Below the pieces are notes generated by a model. It saw only the letters and a list, made by a program, of their open reading frames with translations, was not told the origin of the DNA and searched no databases. A stretch of 64,000 nt of DNA from Natronorubrum thiooxidans (GTDB lineage Archaea > Halobacteriota > Halobacteria > Halobacteriales > Natrialbaceae), in contig NZ_FTNR01000011.1 of assembly GCF_900156475.1 (NCBI RefSeq), forward strand, positions 62,001 to 126,000. Reading direction: 5' to 3'. Position numbers and translations under genes: made by a program. This document shows positions 24,545-31,158 of the stretch, piece by piece (within the stretch, counting starts at the first letter, position 1; each line of letters begins with the position of its first letter).

Positions 24545-25483
24545 ATGACCACTGATCGGCCAACTGACAAAACCATTCTTATTACGGGTGGAGCAGGCTT
24601 CATCGGAAGCCATCTTTCGACAGCGCTCGTCGACGACAACGATATTCGGGTCCTTGATTCGTTGACCACGGGGAGTCGAGAGAACGTTCCCACCGGCGCC
24701 ACACTCATCGAGGGCGACCTCCGAGACGAGGACGCACTCGCCCGCGCGACCGACGGTGTCGACCTAATCTTTCACGAGGCCGCCCTTGTCAGTGTCCAGG
24801 GTTCGGTGGAGGCCCCCCTGACGAGCCACGAAATCAACGTCGACGCGACGCTTGACGTACTCGAGGCTGCCCGCAATGAAGACGCGCGTGTCGTGCTCGC
24901 CTCGAGTGCGGCAATCTATGGTCATCCAGAGCAGGTTCCCATCACGGAGACCGATCCCAAATCACCGACCTCCCCCTATGGGCTCGACAAACTCACGATC
25001 GATCACTACGCCCACCAGTATCACGATCTCTATGACCTTGAGACGGTCGCTCTCCGCTATTTCAACGCCTATGGTCCAGGACAAGTTGCCGGTGACTACA
25101 GTGGCGTAATCAGCGTGTTCATCGATCAGGCACTCTCGGATGAAGAGATCACCGTCTACGGTGAGGGTGACCAGACACGCGATTTCGTCTACATCGACGA
25201 TATTGTCCGAGCCAATCAAAAAGCTGCAACTACTGATGCGGTCGGTGACGCCTACAATATTGGCACCGGGGAGTCGGTCACAATCCGCGAACTGGCTGAA
25301 TTGATCCAGGAAATCACGGACACGGACTCAGATATTGTCCATATGGATGCTCGAACAGGCGACATCGAACACTCCGAGGCAAATATCTCGAAAGCCCAAA
25401 ACCAACTTGATTACGAACCAACGGTCTCGCTGCGGGAGGGACTTGAGCAAACCGTCACGTGGTATCGCAGTCAGCGTGACTAA
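24545..25483 (+). CDS. NAD-dependent sugar epimerase (UDP-glucose 4-epimerase-like)
   Basis: 312 residues from the ATG at 24545 (MTTDRPTDKTILITGGAG); the ATG nine codons upstream lies in poor context. The Rossmann loop GGAGFIGSHLSTALVDD, VLASSAAIYGHPEQVPITET, and SPYGLDKLTIDHYAHQYH provide the catalytic Ser and the Tyr-x-x-x-Lys pair. AYGPGQVAGDYSGVISVF and YGEGDQTRDFVYIDDIV follow. It is a paralogue of the protein at 20158, with about the same length. The gene follows the broken dehydrogenase by 113 bp on the same strand and may have been its operon partner. Substrate is probably a UDP-hexose or UDP-uronate; not decidable by eye. Confidence 0.85.
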   Translation: MTTDRPTDKTILITGGAGFIGSHLSTALVDDNDIRVLDSLTTGSRENVPTGATLIEGDLRDEDALARATDGVDLIFHEAALVSVQGSVEAPLTSHEINVDATLDVLEAARNEDARVVLASSAAIYGHPEQVPITETDPKSPTSPYGLDKLTIDHYAHQYHDLYDLETVALRYFNAYGPGQVAGDYSGVISVFIDQALSDEEITVYGEGDQTRDFVYIDDIVRANQKAATTDAVGDAYNIGTGESVTIRELAELIQEITDTDSDIVHMDARTGDIEHSEANISKAQNQLDYEPTVSLREGLEQTVTWYRSQRD

Positions 25484-25743
25484 CGCTCGTACTGCAACTA
25501 TCTCAGCACAGGATTGCAATTCAAGCCTCTCTTTCGACTGGCTTGGAACCACTAACCTCGAACTCTACACTGTGTCAGACGTGTCTGTTATCCGTGAGTG
25601 TTTTGTCTTCGCTGATTCTTGCAGCATGAACTTACGTTCCAAAACCCCGATAGCGACACTCTAGCGGTTCCAGTTGCTTGTTCAACCTGTGTTGTCCTTG
25701 GCCACCTCGCGGTTCCTCTCTCTGATATAGTCTCTTAGCTTGA
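25484..25743. other. Non-coding stretch before a gene remnant
   Basis: No convincing reading frame. The plus-strand words GHLAVPLSDIV (about 25703-25735, in another frame from the remnant that follows) might be an eroded start of the same gene, but this is weak. Confidence 0.35.
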
Positions 25744-26046
25744 GTCCGATTCAACACCGTTCCAGCACACGTCCCTGTACTCATCGTCCTCGTCGCGAGT
25801 CTCGTTCGGGACCTGCTCGACAAATCGCTGGTATGGGGGCTTGGCATTCTTCCACCGGGACGAACGCTCGGTCATTCACTGCTCTTTCTCATCCCACTCC
25901 CGATCGGGCTCTACGTGCTCACTCGTCAGTACGCTTCGAAGCTCGGTTTCGCAGCGCTGGCCTTCATCCTCCGGTCGTTCGATGGCTTTCCTGGGGTCGA
26001 GTTACTCCGTGCTGGCTTCGAACAGGAAACGCGCACCGCTAAATGA
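25744..26046 (+). pseudogene. Remnant of a membrane-bound metal-dependent hydrolase family gene
   Basis: A plus-strand frame of 100 codons, bounded by TGA at 25741-25743 and 26044-26046, has no usable start codon. It reads VPVLIVLVASLVRDLLDK, then SLVWGLGILPPGRTLGHSLL and LIPLPIGLYVLTRQYASKLG. The string D-L-x-D-K-x-L-x-W, followed by LP-x-GR-x-LGHSLL, is that of a haloarchaeal membrane protein family with similarity to metal-dependent hydrolases; in intact members a His-x-x-x-Asp helix follows, and that part is lost here. Two hydrophobic helices remain. It therefore looks like a decayed gene, not a functional one. The family assignment is from memory of the motif order and should be checked. 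Confidence 0.5.
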
Positions 26047-26187
26047 GACGCAAAGCGACACGTAGTGAGCTTTTTCGCCGCAGTCAAATAGATTCGCTCA
26101 ACCCGCCTGATATGGCCCTACTTGTCGACGTCTCACCACGTGCTGTATCCCGTGTTGTTTACTGTCTAGAACCACCATTATCATCGT
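26047..26187. other. Spacer with a partial copy of a GC-rich repeat
   Basis: TGAGACGCAAAGCG followed by CGTAGTGAGC (26044-26074) resembles words found in the inverted-repeat element at 27129-27180. The rest is spacer that must include the promoter of the PRC-barrel gene. Confidence 0.35.
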
Positions 26188-26430
26188 ATGGGTGATGTCA
26201 TGGCTCGAGATCTCCGAGGGAAGTCCATCGTCGAGACTGACGGCACGACTCTTGGAACGCTGTACAATGTCACGATAGACCCTGACTCCGGCATGCTCTG
26301 TGACCTCGTTGTCGAGCCGCGCGAAGAGCCCTCGTCAATGGTTACTGACGAAACCGACGACGACCGACTCCGGATTCCCGTTGGTCTGGTCAAAACGGTG
26401 AACGACCGGATCATCATTGACACCGACTAG
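26188..26430 (+). CDS. PRC-barrel domain protein
   Basis: 80 residues. I keep the first ATG (MGDVMARDLRGKSIVETDG), because haloarchaeal relatives also have three or four residues before the ARDL/AKNL block; the ATG four codons on is the alternative. The PRC-barrel pattern is plain: GKSIVETDGTTLGTLYNVTI, SGMLCDLVVEPREEP, RLRIPVGLVKTVNDRIIIDT. The fold occurs in photosynthetic reaction-centre H subunits, RimM and many small archaeal proteins. In archaea, PRC-barrel proteins such as CdpB1/CdpB2 take part in cell division; this one is a stand-alone single domain and could belong to that group, which is inference. It is flanked by a pseudogene and a regulator, and not in an obvious operon. Confidence 0.83.
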   Translation: MGDVMARDLRGKSIVETDGTTLGTLYNVTIDPDSGMLCDLVVEPREEPSSMVTDETDDDRLRIPVGLVKTVNDRIIIDTD

Positions 26431-26499
26431 GCGTCCAGCTAGAACTGCGAGTCGTTCAATCGGACTATGTATGTGCACAGCCCGTACGTTCTGGAGAAC

Positions 26500-27009
26500 T
26501 CAAGCGGAACCATCGAATTTGCTCAGCCGAATTTGTCGAGCCTGTTCGTAGCGTCGGAGTTCCGCACGGGCACCGATCCACTCAGTCATGTCTGCTTCAG
26601 CAGGGTCCGCCGTTGAGCTGGTGACGGCATCTGGCGTCTCTGCATCGTATCGTTCTTGATACGTCTGGACTTGCTCGAGCAGCATCTGGATATGATCCTC
26701 GAGTTCGGCAAGCGAGTGCTCGCGAGCGAGGGTTTTGACGGTGTCCCAGTCGAAGTACGCGTCGTTGCGTTCGTAGGCAGGTGGGTTGTCACGGTGTTCG
26801 ATGACGACGCCAAGACTGACGAACGACTGAAGATACTCGCGGACGGTCTGAGGCTCGCAGTCGGCGCGGACTGCAATCTCGGATACCGTGCTCGGTGACT
26901 GCATCCGTGCTATTGTCTCATACAGACGTGCTTCTATGGACTCCGCTGTAAATGGATTCTCGACTAGTTGCAACTCGCAACTCGAACCGGACCCCATCAT
27001 TTCTGTCAC
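26500..27009 (-). CDS. Winged-helix transcriptional regulator
   Basis: 169 residues. The HTH lies at about residues 20-75: SIEARLYETIARMQSPSTVS, then EIAVRADCEPQTVREYLQSF with the recognition helix, and LGVVIEHRDNPPAYERNDAY as the wing. A long helical region follows (ELEDHIQMLLEQVQTYQERY), probably for dimerisation, with RAELRRYEQARQIRLSKF at the end. Similar proteins are frequent in haloarchaea, often with several copies, and are usually annotated as HTH proteins. Start codon choice between the three Met at the front (residues 1, 4, 5) is open. The regulated target is unknown; no gene is divergent within an obvious operator distance. Confidence 0.72.
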   Translation of the reverse strand: MTEMMGSGSSCELQLVENPFTAESIEARLYETIARMQSPSTVSEIAVRADCEPQTVREYLQSFVSLGVVIEHRDNPPAYERNDAYFDWDTVKTLAREHSLAELEDHIQMLLEQVQTYQERYDAETPDAVTSSTADPAEADMTEWIGARAELRRYEQARQIRLSKFDGSA

Positions 27010-27056
27010 GTTCCAGATAGCCCATAAGTCTTCTCAGATGATGACGATTCCAAGAT

Positions 27057-27260
27057 GTGTGCGCTCCCAACCAAACCACGTGGGCGGGGCTGAAAGGGGC
27101 TGGCGCGGTCGGGGACGGCGGGCGACGTCCTCGCGAACGTAGTGAGCGAGGGATCAGCGAGACGCTTTGCGTCTCGCGGAGTAAGCACCGCAACGCAGTG
27201 AGGAGCGCAGCGAGCCCCCCGACTCGAGCGCGCCAGGGGCTTTCTAAGGAGTGACAGCCA
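27057..27260. repeat. GC-rich element with inverted repeats
   Basis: This intergenic segment carries GCGAGACGC-TTT-GCGTCTCGC, a perfect 9-bp inverted repeat with a 3-nt loop (27157-27177), and CCTCGC...GCGAGG (27129-27151). It also has CGCAACGCAGTGAGGAGCGC and GGGGCTGAAAGGGGC-like words typical of dispersed haloarchaeal intergenic sequence. Similar words occur at 26044-26074. I do not read it as coding. It may be a dispersed repeat, an RNA structure or a terminator for the two minus-strand regulators. Confidence 0.45.
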
Positions 27261-27291
27261 GATCGAGCAGCACACCCCGCCCGAGGAAAAC

Positions 27292-27552
27292 TTACTCGTC
27301 GACCTCGAGTTCGCTCACATCTAACTCGCCCTCGAGATATTCCCGTCCAGTTTCCGTAAGCTCATAGAGCCCAGTATCGACTGCGACCAACAATCCTGCC
27401 TCAGAAAGTGTCCGACACCGCTTGCTCACGTACTGACGATCGTACTCGATATTCGCTGCGAGTACTCTCGGGGAGACGAGGATCGGATGGTCGTCAAAAA
27501 AGAGCATGATCTCGTAATCGACAGGAGCCATCCAGGGAACCCGCTCTACCAT
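27292..27552 (-). CDS. Winged-helix repressor, phiH1-repressor-like
   Basis: 86 residues. APVDYEIMLFFDDHPILVSP is the first helix and turn, RVLAANIEYDRQYVSKRCRT the HTH, LSEAGLLVAVDTGLYELTET the wing, and GREYLEGELDVSELEVDE the acidic end. This form is common for the small haloarchaeal regulators related to the repressor of phage phiH, usually encoded in plasmids, proviruses and integrated elements. It stands divergent (233 bp) from a two-gene operon of unknown function (27786-29124), which is its likely target. Sequence at 27615-27660 with GATTTGATAAAACC could hold operator and promoter. No catalytic or metal site is seen. Confidence 0.75.
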   Translation of the reverse strand: MVERVPWMAPVDYEIMLFFDDHPILVSPRVLAANIEYDRQYVSKRCRTLSEAGLLVAVDTGLYELTETGREYLEGELDVSELEVDE

Positions 27553-27785
27553 CTATTCGCGATATCCCGCTAGCAAAACGGAAAAATCAGTACTATCCAC
27601 TGGAAGTCGAACCACTTACGTAGATTTGATAAAACCACGCTCGTAGTCAAGATTTATGTCAGAGGAGTACATTGTCGCGATTACGGAAGCTACACGTGGC
27701 TCTCTCGGTTACAGAGTCGCAGAATAGCGGACCGGTGTTAGCGGCACCGACCCGCACCAGCTCCCGTAACCACACTACGGAAGCC

Positions 27786-28166
27786 ATGTCAAACGACGAT
27801 TCACGGGATAGTAAAACTCCCGACCGACACGCACAGCCGACGACGAACTACCGACCGCTCCTCGAGACCCTCGACACCCACACAACAACCCTCCTCGAGA
27901 CGGTCACCACCGACGACACACTCGAGCCGGACACCCGTCGAACAGCGAAACGCCACTGCCGCGAGCTCCGGGCAGAACTCGAGTACCTGCGACGCCACCT
28001 CCCCGAGGCGGACGAGTGGAGCGCCCCATCACGAACAGGCGCGAGCACGGTGATCACGGGGCCCTTCGAGGCGGAGTTCGAAGCGCTGCGGCGACAGAAC
28101 GCCGAAGCAACCACACAGACCAACCGCTCACCAGCCACTGAAGACGAGGGTGAGACCGATGAGTGA
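27786..28166 (+). CDS. Hypothetical acidic helical protein, first of an overlapping pair
   Basis: 126 residues from the ATG at 27786 (MSNDDSRDSKTPDRH); the open frame upstream is a poor start. The product has a disordered polar N-terminus of about 35 residues, then two helices (LLETLDTHTTTLLETVTT and RRTAKRHCRELRAELEYLRR), and an end rich in Gln, Thr and Glu. I do not recognise a named family. The stop overlaps the ATG of the next gene (ATGAGTGA), so the two are translationally coupled. The gene is divergent from the phiH1-like repressor, which suggests that it belongs to a plasmid-type or integrated module. Confidence 0.6.
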   Translation: MSNDDSRDSKTPDRHAQPTTNYRPLLETLDTHTTTLLETVTTDDTLEPDTRRTAKRHCRELRAELEYLRRHLPEADEWSAPSRTGASTVITGPFEAEFEALRRQNAEATTQTNRSPATEDEGETDE

Positions 28167-29124
28167 GTCGATAGTCGAGTCACTCGAGGATCACTGCGAC
28201 GACCGAACGGAGGACGCTCCGCTTCTCGAGACGATCGTCGACGAACTCCGCACGCTTCGAGCCGATAACGACCGTCTGAAAAACCGCGTCGCGGATCTCG
28301 AGAACACTGTCGACACCCTCGAGTCCCAACTCACCGACCTCGAATCTCAGACCGACGACCTCGAGTCCAAAACCAACACCCTCGAGTCCACGACAACCGA
28401 CCTCGAGACCCGAGTCGACACGACTGAAACCGACCTCGAGCGCCTCGACGCACTCACAGATGCAACCCGAAACCGAACGGGAGCCACCAAAGCCCGCCTC
28501 GAGGAACTCCAGGCACGCGAACTCGAGAAGGGAGCCCACCTCCGCGCCGAGCACGTCGACGAACACGAGATCGACGTCCCCGACGGCAGACTCGAGAAAC
28601 TCACCAAAGACGACGGCAACGCCTACTATCGCCTGCCCAATCAAGACGACCCGCTCGACCGAAACCACAACACTACGCTTGCCCACGGCGACCTGCTCCC
28701 GATCCAGCAACTCGCCCGCATGGACGAGGACATGCGCCGGTCGACCACGAACGCCCTCCCGACACGACTCGCCGCGAAACTCTGGCAAGCCCGCACCGAC
28801 TCGAGTGTCGGCGACGATCCCTGGAAGACGGGCTGTCAGTCCATCCAAGAGTACGTCACCGCGAGCGACCTGAAACACTGGATCCGCCGCCAGGAACCCG
28901 GCACGAGCGACACCTACGCCAAAAAGCTCGTCTCGAGGACGATCGACGCGATTCTCGACCTCTCGAAAAACCGACTCGCAGTCCGCAAACGGACCGAACG
29001 AAAGAACGGCCTCGAGTACACCGAACGCCGACTCGTCCTCCCCGCGGATGCCGAGGTTCCGGGCGAGACCGACCGCTCGAGTCAATCCGCCGAGCCACCG
29101 GAGACAGTTGACGTCCGCGGGTGA
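28159..29124 (+). CDS. Long coiled-coil protein of unknown function
   Basis: 321 residues from the ATG at 28159, inside the stop of the upstream gene. Residues about 30-110 form a strong coiled coil with repeated TLES/DLES heptads (LENTVDTLESQLTDLESQTD, and on). A short AR-rich segment follows, then a folded C-terminal part: RAEHVDEHEIDVPDGRLEKL, then LPIQQLARMDEDMRRSTTNA and LSKNRLAVRKRTERKNGLEY, basic enough to touch nucleic acid. The order coiled coil plus basic HTH-like end recalls DNA-segregation or replication-accessory proteins, but I cannot assign it. It is coupled to the 126-residue protein and faces a phiH1-like repressor. The pair may be cargo of a mobile element. Confidence 0.6.
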   Translation: MSESIVESLEDHCDDRTEDAPLLETIVDELRTLRADNDRLKNRVADLENTVDTLESQLTDLESQTDDLESKTNTLESTTTDLETRVDTTETDLERLDALTDATRNRTGATKARLEELQARELEKGAHLRAEHVDEHEIDVPDGRLEKLTKDDGNAYYRLPNQDDPLDRNHNTTLAHGDLLPIQQLARMDEDMRRSTTNALPTRLAAKLWQARTDSSVGDDPWKTGCQSIQEYVTASDLKHWIRRQEPGTSDTYAKKLVSRTIDAILDLSKNRLAVRKRTERKNGLEYTERRLVLPADAEVPGETDRSSQSAEPPETVDVRG

Positions 29125-29913
29125 CTGTGGACAGCCTCTAGTAACCCTCCCTCGAGAGAGCACCTCCCCTCAGGACGACACCCCCTCGACACGACGAACG
29201 CGGTTGGCTAGTGGGTTCGGTAGTCGTCGGTCTCCCTCCTCGAGCAGTCTCGGCAGTCGCCTCGAAAGACGCCCGCGAGTGGCTGTCCGAAGACGACGAC
29301 TGTCCACGGGCTGTCTCGAGCAGTGTTTGCACCGCGCTCGAGAACAGAATCTCGAGAGCGGGACGTGGCCGCGAGCAGCCCGCCACCGAACTCTCCGGCT
29401 CTTGGGTTTACCACGTACCGCTCGAGCGGCCCTCGAGACTGACGAACATACCTCGAGCGCGCTCGCAGTGGTGAAGCGAGCAGCGGAGTCGCGGTAACAG
29501 CGATGCGGTCATCGTCCGCCGTCACGGGGCGCATTCGACGCGCTCGAGCGAAACGACGAGTACGTCTGTACATGACCAACGGCGTTGCCGCCTCGTTTAC
29601 GGGACCGCTCTTGCGAGCGTGCGGAGTTCAGCGAAGGTGCTGCCAGTGATCCACGCGATTATCGCCGATGCCTCGAAGCGCTCACGAACCCGCGGCCACG
29701 CCGCCTGCGTCGCCCTCGTTTCGCCTCGAGGCGGACGCCGCTCTCATGACACGCGGGACACAGACGGCTGCTACTGCGGTGAGTCGCTGTGAGTGTCCCT
29801 GCTGAGCGGTTTCGGCGTCGAACGAGCGCCGCTCCTGAGCGGGTCCGAAGACGACGGATATCCCCGAGACTATAAAACAGAACGACTTTATTGTAATCGA
29901 GACATAATCGATT
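29125..29913. other. Non-coding region of about 790 bp
   Basis: No frame on either strand looks like protein. Several open stretches exist only because stop codons are rare at this GC content, and their residue composition (Arg/Ser/Pro-rich) is that of shadow frames. CTCGAG hexamers are dense. The right end holds the promoter of the surface protein. No tRNA, repeat or IS end is recognisable. Confidence 0.5.
29869..29878 (+). promoter_or_regulatory. TATA box of the surface protein at 29914
   Basis: ACTATAAAAC lies about 40 bp before the ATG. This predicts a short leader of some 10-15 nt. Confidence 0.55.
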
Positions 29914-31056
29914 ATGTCAACTCGCGTCACTGGTGTTGCAATCACCACCCTCCTCCTTCTCGGGGTTGTCTCCACTGGATTGGTCGTGACCGCGGATTCC
30001 ACGTACGAACTAACAGCGACCGATGCAGTCGAGACACCGGAGACGTCGATCGACATCCGAGGCAGTGAGTACGCTGTTGATCATATCGCTGTCATCGAAC
30101 CGGGCGACTCGATTACCGTGAACGTCGTCTCGGATTCGAACTATTTCCTGTATCTCTATAACGAGGACGGACACTCGGAGTACGGAGAGTATCATAGCGA
30201 CAGTGTACGGAGCCTCGAGATCGGAACCACGGACGATGAGCTCGACACGAACAATCTCACTGCAGGGACTTACATGCTGTCGCTTGAACCGAATAGCGAA
30301 CGCGAAGCGGTTGTTCCGGTTGTCGTTCAAGGGTACGATCTTTCGCTCGAGTATCAGCAGCCGGCAACGGTCGATAGCGAACTCGAGATCACTGCAACGG
30401 TCGAACCGAAGGACGGCCTCGACAGGCCTGACGCTGTTGAGGTGGCGATCTGGGATGGCGATGACGTGACGGAACTCACACTTGATCACGTTGGTGGTGT
30501 GGACTACGAAAAAACGGTGCCGGCCTCAGCGCTTGGTGTCGGTGAGTATAGCGTCTACGGCGCGATCATGGGCGAGGATGAAGTCGAGGGCTATCCAACT
30601 GCTCTTGCTGTTGCGGAGGGCGAATCGATAGCTATCGTTGAAAACGACGATGACTCCGATACGAGTGGCGGGTCGGATCAAGCGAGCGACGATGATGGGA
30701 CGGTCACTGACGATGAAGCCGACGGGACGAGCGATGACGATGGGACGGACACTGACGATGAGGCCGACGAGACGAGCGATGACGGCACCGAAGCGGACCT
30801 CGATACCAACGGAGAGGAGACCGAAGACGATGGTGATGACGGGTCTGCTGGCGACGGTGACGACGCTACCGAACACACTGACGACGCTGCTAGCAATGAA
30901 TCAACGGCTGATGAGAGTTCAGTGTTGCAACCGACTGCGGATGAACAACCGGATGAGTCATCCGATGATGACGAACTCGGAATCGGTGGAACCGCAGTAC
31001 TCGCGATCGCTCTGGTAGTGCTGGCTCTTGGACACCGAGCTCGAAACGACGCGTAG
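29914..31056 (+). CDS. Secreted, membrane-anchored acidic surface protein
   Basis: 380 residues. A signal peptide fits residues 1-27 (MSTRVTGVAITTLLLLGVVS then STGLVVTADS). The next 215 residues form a beta-rich ectodomain: SEYAVDHIAVIEPGDSITVN, NNLTAGTYMLSLEPNSE and LEYQQPATVDSELEITATV look like two immunoglobulin-like domains of 90-100 residues. A low-complexity Asp/Thr/Ser/Glu linker covers about residues 245-350 and contains repeats of DGTDTDDEADETSDD type. A last helix LGIGGTAVLAIALVVLAL with basic end RARNDA anchors it. N-x-S/T sequons (NLT, NES) suggest glycosylation. There is no PGF motif, unlike its neighbour. The gene ends 102 bp before another surface protein. Confidence 0.72.
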   Translation: MSTRVTGVAITTLLLLGVVSTGLVVTADSTYELTATDAVETPETSIDIRGSEYAVDHIAVIEPGDSITVNVVSDSNYFLYLYNEDGHSEYGEYHSDSVRSLEIGTTDDELDTNNLTAGTYMLSLEPNSEREAVVPVVVQGYDLSLEYQQPATVDSELEITATVEPKDGLDRPDAVEVAIWDGDDVTELTLDHVGGVDYEKTVPASALGVGEYSVYGAIMGEDEVEGYPTALAVAEGESIAIVENDDDSDTSGGSDQASDDDGTVTDDEADGTSDDDGTDTDDEADETSDDGTEADLDTNGEETEDDGDDGSAGDGDDATEHTDDAASNESTADESSVLQPTADEQPDESSDDDELGIGGTAVLAIALVVLALGHRARNDA

Positions 31057-31125
31057 AGACGCCGTTTATCGCTCTCGAAAAAACGGGCACCCCAACGCGA
31101 ACCGGTATCAGTACATCACTCGCAA

Positions 31126-31133
31126 CTATTAGG
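31126..31133 (+). promoter_or_regulatory. TATA box of the PKD surface protein
   Basis: ACTATTAG is centred about 29 bp before the ATG at 31159, as expected for a leaderless haloarchaeal transcript. Confidence 0.5.
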
Positions 31134-31158
31134 TTGCTTGACTTAGACGAACTAATAT

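Noticed and set aside
24041-24613. 190-codon minus-strand frame spanning the right end of the insertion element
   Set aside because: It crosses the element boundary and is antisense to the end of the UDP-glucose dehydrogenase gene.
27057-27254. 65-codon plus-strand frame across the inverted-repeat element
   Set aside because: Residues are Arg/Gly-rich and follow the repeat words; the frame exists because of the repeats and no halophilic acidic bias is seen.
28180-29163. Long minus-strand frame opposite the coiled-coil gene
   Set aside because: It mirrors the CTC-GAG pattern of the coding strand; the overlapping start of the plus-strand pair and its heptads show which strand is real.
29125-29913. 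Several open frames of 60-150 codons
   Set aside because: All are Arg/Ser/Pro-rich without halophilic acidity, conserved motifs or plausible starts.
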